Of a stretch of DNA of 14,777 bases, positions 1 to 7,670 are shown in pieces. Under the pieces are notes generated by a model. The model did not search any database. It was given only the letters and a program-made list of their open reading frames with translations, and was not told the DNA's origin. Both the position numbers and the translations under genes were made by a program. The first letter of the stretch is position 1; each line of letters opens with the position of its first letter. Origin of the DNA: Dehalococcoidia bacterium (GTDB taxonomy: Bacteria; Chloroflexota; Dehalococcoidia; Bin125); assembly GCA_007571275.1 (NCBI GenBank), contig RKRS01000155.1:1-14777 (forward strand). Direction: 5' to 3'.

Positions 1-97
1 GGGCAAGAACACGCCGCTCAAGGGACGCACGCTGATCGGAGCCGCCGCGGCGACGATTTCGCTGGGACGCATCGTTTGGGACGGTCAGGAGGACTGA
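1..97 (+). CDS. pyrC: Dihydroorotase, C-terminal end (5'-truncated)
   Basis: Only the last 31 codons are inside the window, read from base 2 and ending at TGA 95-97. The tail begins GKNTPLKGR and ends in a short strand containing GRIVWDG. This GKNTPF-x-G ... G-x-V-x-x-G ending is typical of the C-terminus of type I dihydroorotases, which interconvert carbamoyl-aspartate and dihydroorotate in the third step of pyrimidine synthesis. The stop codon overlaps the carA start (TGATG at 95-99), so the two genes are probably translationally coupled in one pyr operon. The catalytic metal-binding part lies upstream of the window. The call therefore rests on the tail motif and on the pyr neighbours. Confidence 0.8.
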   Translation, partial: GKNTPLKGRTLIGAAAATISLGRIVWDGQED

Positions 98-1218
98 TGT
101 CTGAACATCTCGAGGCGGCGGTGGTACTGGCCGATGGAGCCGTGTATCGCGGGACAGCGCTCGGCGCCGCAACCGACACCTGGGGCGAGGTCGTGTTCAA
201 CACCTCAATGACCGGTTACCAGGAAATGCTGACCGATCCGTCCTACGCGGGGCAGATCCTGATCCTGACCTACCCATTGATCGGGAACTACGGCATCGAT
301 CCGCCGATCGATGAATCGCGGCAGATCCAGGTGCGCGGATTGATCGTGCGCTCCGAGTGTGATTCTCCCTCGCACCCACGCGGCGGCATGCGACTGCACG
401 ACTACCTCGCCTCGGCGGGCATCCCCGGGATCGCAGGCGTCGACACGCGCGCGATCACGCGACGGATTCGGCACGAGGGCGTGATGATGGGCATGATCGT
501 GCCCGTCAATGAGATTGAGGCGGCCCAGCGGCAACTCTCGGCGCTGCCCGATTACGACACGCAGGATTTCATCAACGTTGGTACCGATGAGTCCTACAGC
601 TGGCGCGACGGTGCGCCACAGACGCTGTTGAATGGCACTGGTGAGCCAGGACCGCACATCGTCGTGCTCGATGAGGGACTCAAGTACAACATTCTGCGCA
701 ATCTGCGACGTCGTGGCTGTCAGGTGACGGCGCTGCCGCCATCCTCAGGCGTGGAAGACATCCTCTCGGTCCGTCCGCACGGCGTGCTGCTCTCACCCGG
801 GCCAGGCGACCCGCAACTGAGGGAGCTACAGGTACAGACGGCGACCTCGTTGATTGGCAAGACGCCGATCATGGGTATCTGCATGGGACACCAGGTTCTG
901 GGACGGGCGTTCGGCGCTGATACCTTCAAGCTCAAGTTTGGTCATCGCGGGGGTAATCACCCCGTACTCGAGGTTCCCACCGGTCGGATCGCGATTACCG
1001 CCCAGAATCATGGCTACGCCGTCGACCCGGACGGGCTCTCCGCTGATGTTGATGTGACCCATATCAATCTGCACGACCAGACGGTCGAAGGATTGGCGCA
1101 CCGCAGCGAGCCAGTGTTTTCGATTCAGTACCACGCAGAGGCGTCACCCGGTCCGCTGGACAATGGACACCTCTTTGATCGCTTCCTCGACCTGGTCGGC
1201 GAAGTGCAGGGAGACTGA
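97..1218 (+). CDS. carA: Carbamoyl-phosphate synthase small (glutaminase) subunit
   Basis: This 373-residue protein hydrolyses glutamine and channels ammonia to CarB for carbamoyl phosphate, the shared precursor of pyrimidines and arginine. The N-terminal CarA domain shows the family block GEVVFNTSMTGYQE and, further on, GVDTRAITR. The C-terminal class I glutamine amidotransferase domain carries the nucleophile Cys262 in GICMGHQVLG and the His346/Glu348 pair in QYHAEASPGP, where the usual HPE is HAE. I chose ATG 97 over an in-frame ATG at 76 because it follows a strong ribosome site (AGGAGG, 87-92), overlaps the pyrC stop, and gives the usual family N-terminus. Length is normal for the family (about 360-390). 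It is the second gene of the visible pyr operon. Confidence 0.97.
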   Translation: MSEHLEAAVVLADGAVYRGTALGAATDTWGEVVFNTSMTGYQEMLTDPSYAGQILILTYPLIGNYGIDPPIDESRQIQVRGLIVRSECDSPSHPRGGMRLHDYLASAGIPGIAGVDTRAITRRIRHEGVMMGMIVPVNEIEAAQRQLSALPDYDTQDFINVGTDESYSWRDGAPQTLLNGTGEPGPHIVVLDEGLKYNILRNLRRRGCQVTALPPSSGVEDILSVRPHGVLLSPGPGDPQLRELQVQTATSLIGKTPIMGICMGHQVLGRAFGADTFKLKFGHRGGNHPVLEVPTGRIAITAQNHGYAVDPDGLSADVDVTHINLHDQTVEGLAHRSEPVFSIQYHAEASPGPLDNGHLFDRFLDLVGEVQGD

Positions 1219-1219
1219 C

Positions 1220-1699
1220 ATGACGCATCACACTGGTCCAGGCAGCGCGTCCGGGGCTGAATATCGACTGGCGGCTGCTGACGACGCCGTCTCGATCGCG
1301 GATGTGATTCGGGACGTCGTCGAGGGGCCAAACCCGGTGGTGTTCGACCGTCCTTGGAGCGTTGAAGAAGTATCGACCTGGCGTCGCCGCCTGGGCAACA
1401 GCGGCGCGATCTACGTCGCAGTTGAAGGCGGCACGCTGATCGGATTTGGCGCGCTCGACTACAACACGCGGCAACCTGAGACGGCGACGCTGGGCGTCTG
1501 GTTGCGCTCCGAGTGGCGCCGTCGCGGGATCGGCACGGTGCTGGCCGAGTACCTGCTCGCTCATGCGCGCGAGCAGAATTTTCGCCGTATCGTTGGCTCT
1601 CTGCCCGACAACAACGAGGCGGCGCTCTCGTTCCTCAGCGCCATCGGCGCGCTCGCGCCGCTGATCAATCCTGACTCGCGATTCGAGCTGCCGCTGTGA
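1220..1699 (+). CDS. GNAT-family N-acetyltransferase
   Basis: This 159-residue protein starts one base after the carA stop, with AGGGAG (about 1208-1213) as ribosome site. It has the GNAT fold layout. An N-terminal strand and helix (EYRLAAADDAVSIADVI) is followed by a mid-protein strand in GGTLIGFGALDY. The acetyl-CoA pyrophosphate-binding motif A is RRRGIG at residues 100-105, followed by a helix (TVLAEYLL). The C-terminal half contains SLPDNNEAALSFLSAIG, the usual motif B region. The substrate cannot be read from sequence; amino-group acetylation of a small molecule or a protein is the generic family activity. Its position between carA and carB, in the same direction and with almost no spacing, indicates co-transcription with pyrimidine genes. 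That does not prove a role in the pathway. An in-frame start at 1163 inside carA is unlikely. Confidence 0.88.
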   Translation: MTHHTGPGSASGAEYRLAAADDAVSIADVIRDVVEGPNPVVFDRPWSVEEVSTWRRRLGNSGAIYVAVEGGTLIGFGALDYNTRQPETATLGVWLRSEWRRRGIGTVLAEYLLAHAREQNFRRIVGSLPDNNEAALSFLSAIGALAPLINPDSRFELPL

Positions 1700-1711
1700 C
1701 GGGATTGTCGA

Positions 1712-1936
1712 TTGCGCCTGCGTCGCTGGTTGTTCGTCGGCTCCGCGCTATGCGTGCTGGCCGGCGTGGCCACACTGACTCTGGCGCTGTGTTGCATCTT
1801 CGACATCGTCAGCGGCCAATGCGAACTCTGGTTGCTCGGGCCGTTTGTGGCGTTGCCGCTCGGACTCGGGCTTGGATTGATCAGCCGCGCCGCTGGTCGT
1901 CCGCCGAACCTCGAACCACCTGAACGACACGACTGA
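1712..1936 (+). CDS. Small two-helix membrane protein, unknown function
   Basis: This is a 74-residue hydrophobic protein. It begins with basic residues (MRLRRW), then has two predicted membrane segments at about residues 7-30 and 38-57, joined by a short loop with Cys and Asp. It ends in a charged, proline-containing tail (PPNLEPPERHD). The start is TTG 1712, preceded by GGGA (1701-1704) at 7 nt. No better in-frame start exists, because the GNAT stop (1697-1699) closes the same frame just upstream. By the positive-inside rule both ends probably face the cytoplasm. I do not recognise a family. It is 12 nt after the GNAT gene and 10 nt before carB, so it is very probably expressed with them. 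Confidence rests on operon position and amphipathic make-up rather than homology. Confidence 0.6.
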   Translation: MRLRRWLFVGSALCVLAGVATLTLALCCIFDIVSGQCELWLLGPFVALPLGLGLGLISRAAGRPPNLEPPERHD

Positions 1937-1946
1937 CAGGGATGCA

Positions 1947-4900
1947 GTGAACGTGAAGAAACCTGAATCCGTCCTGATCATTGGCAGCGGTCCGATCGTG
2001 ATCGGCCAGGCGGCCGAGTTCGATTACGCCGGCACGCAGGCCTGCAAGGCGATGGCCGAGGAGGGCGTGCGTTCGATTTTGGTCAACTCCAATCCGGCGA
2101 CCATCATGACCGATGAAGGCGTTGCCGATGAGGTGTATATCGAACCCCTCACCGTCCCGGTGCTGCGACGGATCATCGAACGGGAACGTCCCGAAGGGTT
2201 GTTGCCCACTCTGGGAGGTCAGGTGGGACTGAACCTGGCCGTCGATTTGCACGAAGCTGGCGTACTGGACGAGTTCAACGTTCGATTGCTCGGCACGCCG
2301 CTTGACGCGATCAGGCGGGCTGAGGACCGCGAATTGTTTCGCACCGCGATGCGCGAGATCGGTGAGCCGACGCCGCTATCGGCCGTAGTCCACTCGCTGG
2401 CTGAAGCGCGTGAAGCGCTTGAGGAAATCGGGCTGCCGGTTGCCATTCGCCCCGCCTACACGCTGGGCGGGACCGGTGGTGGATTCGTCCGCACGATGAG
2501 CGAGTTCGAACGTGTCGTGCAAACCGGGCTCGATGCGTCGCCGATCACCCAGATCTTGATTGAACGCTCGTTGCTTGGCTGGAAAGAGGTCGAGTACGAG
2601 GTGATGCGCGACAGCGCAGACACCTGCATCACGATCTGCAACATGGAGAACCTCGACCCGATGGGCGTGCACACGGGCGACTCGATCGTGGTCGCGCCGT
2701 CGCAAACGTTGTCCGACAAGGACTATCAGATGCTGCGCTCGGCCTCGCTCAACATCATTCGCTCGTTGGGCATTGAGGGGGGGTGCAATGTCCAGCTGGC
2801 GCTCGCCCCACGTCAGGATGTTGTGCCCTGGCCGCCGGAGTCAATGCGTGACGGCGGCGGTGTCGGCGTACCGCACGATGAACCGTTGCCCTACTACGTG
2901 ATTGAAGTGAATCCGCGTGTGAGTCGCTCGTCGGCGCTGGCGTCCAAGGCGACCGGCTATCCGATCGCCCGGGTCGCCGCCAAGATCGCCGCGGGCAAGC
3001 GTCTCGATGAGATCGCCAACCAGGTGACGGGTCGCACGCAGGCTGCGTTCGAGCCGGCTCTGGACTACTGCGTAGTCAAGATTCCCCGTTGGCCGTTTGA
3101 CAAGTTTGAGGCGGGCGACCGTGTGTTGGGCACGCAGATGAAGGCGACCGGCGAAGTGATGGCGATCGATCGCACGTTCGAGGCTGCGCTGCAGAAAGCG
3201 GTACGGTCGCTCGAGGTCGGCGGACGCTCAGTGCTCTGGGAGGACACGGACGCCGAGGACCAGCCCGTCCAGGCCGCCGAGACGCCGACCGATATCCGAC
3301 TCTGGCATCTGCTCGCCGCCGTGCGCGCCGATGTCCCACTCGATGAGATCGCCCGACGCTCCGGTGTCGATCCGTGGTTCCTCGAGCGTCTCGAGACCAT
3401 CGTCCAGATGGAACGGCGCTTGCTGGCCGAGCCATTGACCCCGAGCCTGATGCGCCGAGCCAAGCGCATGGGATTCGCCGACGAACAGATTGCCAATCTG
3501 GCCGGCAGTGTGGACGAACGTATCCGCGAGCAGCGACTGCAGTGGGGTATCAGGCCGGTCTACAAGATGGTCGATACCTGCGCCGCCGAGTTCGACGCCA
3601 TCACGCCATATTTCTATTCGACCTACGAGGACGAGAACGAGGCGGAACCTGAGCAGGGCAGGCGAGCGCTGGTTGTCGGCTCAGGACCAATCCGCATCGG
3701 ACAGGGAATCGAGTTCGACTACGCATCGGTCAAGGCGGCGCAGGCGCTGCGCACGGCTGGCTGGGGCGCGGTGATGGCGAACAGCAATCCCGAAACGGTC
3801 TCGACCGATTTTGATACTTCGGATCGGCTCTACTTCGAGCCGCTCGACGAAGAGGCCGTGCGCGACATTCTCGAGAATGAGGACGGATCGCAAAACGGCG
3901 AGGACGGCGTCGCTTCCATCCTGCAATTCGGCGGACAGACCGCGATTAACCTTGCGAACCCGCTGACGACCGCCGCTCGGCCGGTTCTCGGCTCACAAGC
4001 CGACGTGATCGATCTGGCAGAGGATCGCAAGCGATTCGAACGCTTCCTCGCCGACCTGGGGATTCCGCAACCCCCCGGTACAGCCGTCAACAGCGTCGAC
4101 GAGGCGGTCTTGGCTGCCGACGCCATCGGCTATCCGGTGCTGGTGCGACCGTCATATGTGCTTGGCGGCCGTGCGATGGAGATCGTGCAGGGCGTCGGCG
4201 ATCTCGCGCGCTACGTCACGCAGGCGCAGGCCGCCGCTCCGGGCAAGCCCATCCTGATCGACAAATACCTGGCCGGTATCGAGGTCGAGGTTGACGCCAT
4301 CTGTGGTGGCCCCGGCGATGACGCGATACTGATTCCTGGAATCATGGAGCACATCGAGCGCGCCGGGGTGCATTCGGGCGATTCGATGGCGGTCTATCCG
4401 GCGCCGAATCTCCGCGCCGGCGAGGTGGCGACGCTCGTCGAGTACACGCGGCAGATCGGCGTCGGGCTCGGCGTCGCGGGACTGATGAACATCCAGTACG
4501 TGATCATGCGCGAATCCGAAGATCGCGACGGCGACGTCTTCGTGCTTGAGGTGAATCCGCGCGCGAGTCGAACCGTACCGTTCCTGAGCAAGGTGACCGG
4601 CGTGCCGATGGTGGAGATCGCGGTGCGAGCGATGTTGGGCGAAACGCTGTCCGATCAGGGCTACCCCAGCGGTCTCTGGCCGGCAACGCCACTGGTCGCC
4701 ATCAAGGCGCCCGTCTTCTCGATGTCGAAACTGTCAGGCGTCGACACGCACCTCGGTCCCGAGATGAAGTCGACCGGTGAGGTGATGGGCGTCGATATCG
4801 ATTACGACAAGGCGCTCAACAAGGCATTGATCGCTGCTGGCATGGCCGTGCCGTCGAAGGGGCGAGCGTTGCTCAGCATCGCCGACCAGGACAAGCCCGG

Positions 4901-5264
4901 CGCCATGACGCTAATCCGTGAACTGGGAGAGGCGGGCTACGAATTCCACGCCACGGTCGGCACCGCCAACCTCATTCGTGGTTTGGGCTATGCAGTACAC
5001 GAAGCGCCCAAACGTGAGGTCGGCGGCGACCCGGATGTAATTGACCTGATCCGCTCCGGACAGATCGACATGGTGATCAATACTCCGGAGCAAATCAGCA
5101 GCAACATCCGTGACGGATTTCATATTCGCCGCGCCGCCGCCGAGCAGCGGATCCCCTGCTTCACCTCGATCGATACGGCGCACCATGCGGTCGGCGCGAT
5201 GCTCGAGGGCGCCGCTGACTATCACGTCGCGCCACTCCCGGCCTACACCGCCGGTCGGGTGTAG
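1947..5264 (+). CDS. carB: Carbamoyl-phosphate synthase large (ammonia) subunit
   Basis: This 1105-residue enzyme makes carbamoyl phosphate from bicarbonate, two ATP and ammonia supplied by CarA. It has two homologous synthetase halves. The first begins SVLIIGSGPIVIGQAAEFDYAG and contains the ATP-grasp metal motif EVNPRVSRSSAL (Glu320, Asn322). The second begins ALVVGSGPIRIGQGIEFDYA near residue 573 and has EVNPRASRTVPF (Glu868, Asn870). Between them lies a helical oligomerisation domain (about 430-565). From about residue 969 a methylglyoxal-synthase-like allosteric domain follows (SIADQDKPGAM, VINTPEQISSN). Length is slightly above the usual 1060-1080 because of extra loop residues, chiefly at about 287-314. 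The start is GTG: 1947 lies 4 nt after AGGGA and an in-frame GTG at 1953 lies 10 nt after it, so the true start could be either. Confidence 0.97.
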   Translation: MNVKKPESVLIIGSGPIVIGQAAEFDYAGTQACKAMAEEGVRSILVNSNPATIMTDEGVADEVYIEPLTVPVLRRIIERERPEGLLPTLGGQVGLNLAVDLHEAGVLDEFNVRLLGTPLDAIRRAEDRELFRTAMREIGEPTPLSAVVHSLAEAREALEEIGLPVAIRPAYTLGGTGGGFVRTMSEFERVVQTGLDASPITQILIERSLLGWKEVEYEVMRDSADTCITICNMENLDPMGVHTGDSIVVAPSQTLSDKDYQMLRSASLNIIRSLGIEGGCNVQLALAPRQDVVPWPPESMRDGGGVGVPHDEPLPYYVIEVNPRVSRSSALASKATGYPIARVAAKIAAGKRLDEIANQVTGRTQAAFEPALDYCVVKIPRWPFDKFEAGDRVLGTQMKATGEVMAIDRTFEAALQKAVRSLEVGGRSVLWEDTDAEDQPVQAAETPTDIRLWHLLAAVRADVPLDEIARRSGVDPWFLERLETIVQMERRLLAEPLTPSLMRRAKRMGFADEQIANLAGSVDERIREQRLQWGIRPVYKMVDTCAAEFDAITPYFYSTYEDENEAEPEQGRRALVVGSGPIRIGQGIEFDYASVKAAQALRTAGWGAVMANSNPETVSTDFDTSDRLYFEPLDEEAVRDILENEDGSQNGEDGVASILQFGGQTAINLANPLTTAARPVLGSQADVIDLAEDRKRFERFLADLGIPQPPGTAVNSVDEAVLAADAIGYPVLVRPSYVLGGRAMEIVQGVGDLARYVTQAQAAAPGKPILIDKYLAGIEVEVDAICGGPGDDAILIPGIMEHIERAGVHSGDSMAVYPAPNLRAGEVATLVEYTRQIGVGLGVAGLMNIQYVIMRESEDRDGDVFVLEVNPRASRTVPFLSKVTGVPMVEIAVRAMLGETLSDQGYPSGLWPATPLVAIKAPVFSMSKLSGVDTHLGPEMKSTGEVMGVDIDYDKALNKALIAAGMAVPSKGRALLSIADQDKPGAMTLIRELGEAGYEFHATVGTANLIRGLGYAVHEAPKREVGGDPDVIDLIRSGQIDMVINTPEQISSNIRDGFHIRRAAAEQRIPCFTSIDTAHHAVGAMLEGAADYHVAPLPAYTAGRV

Positions 5265-5284
5265 CAGGCTCGAAGGTCAGTCCG

Positions 5285-6091
5285 GTGCGCCGCGCTATCG
5301 CCAGTGTGATCGAGTCGGAAGAGATCTATCCCGGCGCCTTCGTCACCTGGTACGACGCACCAGCGTTATCACAACACGCACTGCCTGGTCAATTCGTGAT
5401 GGTTGATCCTGGCGCCGAACGCGGCGCGCTCGATCCTCTGCTGCCACGCGCCTTTTCTTACTATCGATTTCGCTACGCCTCGTCGCGGGATTCTGAGCGC
5501 CAGTTCGCATTGCTCTACACCGTGATCGGCCGCGTAACGGAGCAGATGGCCTCGATGCAGCCAGGCGAGCGAGTCTGGATGACTGGGCCACTCGGCCGCG
5601 GTTTCGACGTGCGGCGCTCGGCCTCGAATCTGCTGCTGGTCGGAGGTGGCGTCGGGATCGCGCCGCTCGTCGCCCTGGCCGACGCAGAATCGGAGAACCC
5701 CTCCCGCTCGCGCTCGATCGTGCTCTGTTTCGGCGCGCGCAGCGCTGACGGCGTCTATCCGGCCGAACTCTTGCCGCCCCAGGTCGAGTATCAGGTCTCA
5801 ACTGAGGACGGTTCGATGGGCGCACAGGGATTCGTCACCGATCTGTTCGCCAGGTACCTCTCCTGGGCCGACCAGTCCTTCGCCTGTGGCCCGGTCCCAA
5901 TGTTTCGGGCGATGTCGCCAATCGTCCGTCGCGACGGGATGAACCGCTCGGTGCAAATCCTGATGGAGACGGAGATGGCCTGCGGCACCGGCATCTGCTA
6001 CGGCTGCGCAGTCTTCACCAGGCGCGGAGTCAAACTCTGCTGCAAGGACGGCCCCCGCTTCGACCTCCTGGACGTGTATCCGAACGGGTAA
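5285..6091 (+). CDS. pyrK: Dihydroorotate dehydrogenase electron-transfer subunit (PyrK-like)
   Basis: This 268-residue iron-sulfur flavoprotein passes electrons from dihydroorotate oxidation (via PyrD-B FMN) to NAD+. The N-terminal FAD-binding barrel carries PRAFSYYR, with Arg55 and Ser58 in the place of the usual R-P-x-S. A ferredoxin-reductase-type nucleotide site GGGVGIAP is at residues 120-127. The C-terminus has the PyrK [2Fe-2S] motif: Cys233, Cys238, Cys241 and Cys253 (or the adjacent Cys252), with KDGP after the last cysteine. The GTG start follows carB by 20 nt with a modest AAGGT ribosome site. Co-location with pyrC and carAB supports the pyrimidine assignment. PyrD is not adjacent: the next gene is unrelated. 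A related reductase acting on another partner is possible but less likely. Confidence 0.9.
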   Translation: MRRAIASVIESEEIYPGAFVTWYDAPALSQHALPGQFVMVDPGAERGALDPLLPRAFSYYRFRYASSRDSERQFALLYTVIGRVTEQMASMQPGERVWMTGPLGRGFDVRRSASNLLLVGGGVGIAPLVALADAESENPSRSRSIVLCFGARSADGVYPAELLPPQVEYQVSTEDGSMGAQGFVTDLFARYLSWADQSFACGPVPMFRAMSPIVRRDGMNRSVQILMETEMACGTGICYGCAVFTRRGVKLCCKDGPRFDLLDVYPNG

Positions 6092-6132
6092 CCCTATCTT
6101 GCCCACGATCAGATACCGGAAGGAGTGGTTTC

Positions 6133-6990
6133 ATGACGCGTGACGGTCGGTTGGTGCTGGATGGATTGGTCTTTCCTGAGGGGCCGCGATGGTTTGAAGG
6201 GCGGCTCTGGTTCTCTGACATGCACGCCCATGAGGTTGTGGCGGTGTCGCCTGACGGTGAGCGAGAGACGATCGTTGAGGTTCCCAATCAGCCCTCGGGA
6301 CTGGGCTTCCTGCCTGATGGTCGGCTGCTGATCGTCTCGATGACGGACCGCAAGTTGCTGCGCCTCGATCCGGATGGGCTCTGGGAAGTGGCGGATGTCT
6401 CTGGCCTGGCGCCATATCACTGCAACGACATGGTCGTCGACTCGGCCGGCAACGCATACATCGGCAACTTCGGCTTTGACATCACTGACGGCTCGCCGCC
6501 TCAGGCGACGACCATGGTCAGGGTGACTCCCGATGGCGAGTCATCCGTCGTTGCTGATGGGCTGCAGTTTCCCAACGGCACGGTGATTACGCCCGACGGT
6601 CAGACGCTGGTAGTCGGCGAAAGTTGGGGACAGCGACTGACCGCGTTCGATATCGAGAGCGACGGCTCGCTCTCGAATCAGCGCGTCTGGGCCGATCTGG
6701 CGCAAAACGGTACCGGCCCGCCCGACGGTATCTGCCTCGACGCCGACGGCGCCATCTGGGTCGCGGTGCCGACCAATCCGGGAGCGCTGGTGCGCGTCGC
6801 CGAGGGCGGCGACGTATTGGAGCGGATTGATGTGCCTGACATGGGTGTCTACGCCTGCATGTTGGGCGGCGATCAGCGCCAGACGCTGTTCTCGCTCGAA
6901 GCCCCGACCTCGAATCCCCAACCAGGCGATCCTCGCAGAGGTCGGATTCGCGCGTTCGATGTCGAGGTCGGTGGAGCGGGTTTGCCATAA
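6133..6990 (+). CDS. SMP-30/gluconolactonase/LRE family hydrolase
   Basis: This 285-residue six-bladed beta-propeller protein hydrolyses lactones or related esters in characterised members. The four divalent-metal ligands of the SMP-30 family can be placed: Glu16 in FPEGPRWFEGRLWFSD, Asn98 in HCNDMVVDSAGNAYIGN, Asn148 in FPNGTVITPDG, and Asp198 in PPDGICLDADGAIWVA. Their spacing is very close to that of human SMP-30 (18/103/154/204). Repeated DG turns (PDGERE, PDGRLL, PDGESS, ADGAIW) mark the blades. No signal peptide is seen, so it should be cytoplasmic. ATG 6133 has an excellent ribosome site, GGAAGGAG at 6118-6125. It lies 41 nt after pyrK without a clear terminator, so read-through from the pyr operon is possible. 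The substrate is unknown. Confidence 0.93.
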   Translation: MTRDGRLVLDGLVFPEGPRWFEGRLWFSDMHAHEVVAVSPDGERETIVEVPNQPSGLGFLPDGRLLIVSMTDRKLLRLDPDGLWEVADVSGLAPYHCNDMVVDSAGNAYIGNFGFDITDGSPPQATTMVRVTPDGESSVVADGLQFPNGTVITPDGQTLVVGESWGQRLTAFDIESDGSLSNQRVWADLAQNGTGPPDGICLDADGAIWVAVPTNPGALVRVAEGGDVLERIDVPDMGVYACMLGGDQRQTLFSLEAPTSNPQPGDPRRGRIRAFDVEVGGAGLP

Positions 6991-7007
6991 CTCGGCGAGC
7001 ATCCGGC

Positions 7008-7571
7008 GTGTCCAAAACAGAGCTGCGACGACGTCTGCGCCAGGCTCGAGCTGCGTTGGCGAGGGAAGTCGTCGACGGCTGGTCGTCGGCAATCGCGGAG
7101 CGGCTATCGGCGCTCGACCTCTGGCGCCATGCTTCGGCGGTGCACTGTTACATCGGCTCGCTGCCGGGAGAGGTGCGCACGGAGCGACTGATCGAGCGGG
7201 CGCTCGTCGAGCGCAAGATGCTGATCTGCCCGCGCGTTCGACCGCACGGACAGCTCGCGCATCGGGAAGTGTCAGCCTTGTCGCAGATTGCGGACTCGGT
7301 GTTTGGGCTGCGCGAGCCTGTGTCCGAGCTTGCCCCGCCGGTCGATCCGTCTCTTGCTCAGCTGATTGTGACCCCGGGCGTCGCATTTGCGGAGAATGGC
7401 GCGCGCCTGGGAATGGGCGGCGGTTACTACGATCGGTTCCTGGCAGAGCAGTCAGCGCCGCGTGTGGGATTGGCCTTTGAGATGCAAATCGTGGACGCTA
7501 TCCCACGATCCGCGCACGACGAGTCGGTCGATCTGATCGTGACAGAGCTGCGAGTGATCCACTGCAGATAG
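7008..7571 (+). CDS. 5-formyltetrahydrofolate cyclo-ligase
   Basis: This 187-residue enzyme converts 5-formyl-tetrahydrofolate to 5,10-methenyl-tetrahydrofolate using ATP, recycling this folate into one-carbon metabolism. The N-terminus KTELRRRLRQARAAL is the family's basic ATP-binding helix. Next come GEVRTERLIERAL and CPRVR. The hallmark glycine-rich motif RLGMGGGYYDR occupies residues 133-143, and the usual ending FEMQIVDAIPRSAHDESVDLIVTE follows. Length is normal (180-200). The start is GTG 7008, 17 nt after the SMP-30 stop, and no strong ribosome site is visible, so coupling to the upstream gene is plausible. A perfect inverted repeat overlaps the stop codon (7557-7585). Confidence 0.95.
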   Translation: MSKTELRRRLRQARAALAREVVDGWSSAIAERLSALDLWRHASAVHCYIGSLPGEVRTERLIERALVERKMLICPRVRPHGQLAHREVSALSQIADSVFGLREPVSELAPPVDPSLAQLIVTPGVAFAENGARLGMGGGYYDRFLAEQSAPRVGLAFEMQIVDAIPRSAHDESVDLIVTELRVIHCR

Positions 7572-7585
7572 TGGATGCAGTGGAT
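7557..7585. repeat. Perfect 10-bp inverted repeat across the cyclo-ligase stop codon
   Basis: ATCCACTGCA at 7557-7566 is the exact reverse complement of TGCAGTGGAT at 7576-7585, with a 9-nt spacer containing the TAG stop (7569-7571). A second, shorter pairing is possible inside it: ATCCAC 7557-7562 with GTGGAT 7571-7576. No T-tract follows, so it is a weak intrinsic-terminator candidate. It could instead be an RNA 3'-end stabiliser or a protein-binding site. Confidence 0.55.
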
Positions 7586-7670
7586 AGATCCGGTCTGTGC
7601 AGCTGGTACTCATGCTGGACTGCTCTAATGTTCTTATATCGGAGCAACATGGCGAATCAGGAGGAGTGAG
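7572..7670. other. Intergenic region before the GyrI-like gene
   Basis: This 99-nt gap separates the cyclo-ligase from the GyrI-like gene and is less GC-rich from about 7605 on. It contains TAATGT and TTATAT as possible -10 elements but no convincing -35 at the right distance. Two nested dyads are present: TGCTC 7621-7625 with GAGCA 7642-7646, and ATGTT 7628-7632 with AACAT 7646-7650. A promoter probably lies here, because the cyclo-ligase appears to end at a hairpin. I cannot place it firmly. Confidence 0.4.

Noticed and set aside
76..96. Earlier in-frame ATG for CarA
   Set aside because: It lies inside pyrC coding sequence and ahead of the AGGAGG site that fits ATG 97.
1064..1564. 166-codon open frame on the minus strand across the carA-GNAT junction
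   Set aside because: It is antisense to two genes with clear motifs and has no family-like sequence or ribosome site.
6541..7386. 281-codon open frame on the minus strand
   Set aside because: It spans the antisense of two well-supported genes (SMP-30 protein and cyclo-ligase) and the gap between them, with low-complexity Arg/Ala/Pro sequence and no domain.
7649..7669. Six-codon frame over the ribosome site of the GyrI-like gene
   Set aside because: It is very short with no ribosome site of its own and is most likely chance; the ATG at 7671 has a textbook Shine-Dalgarno.
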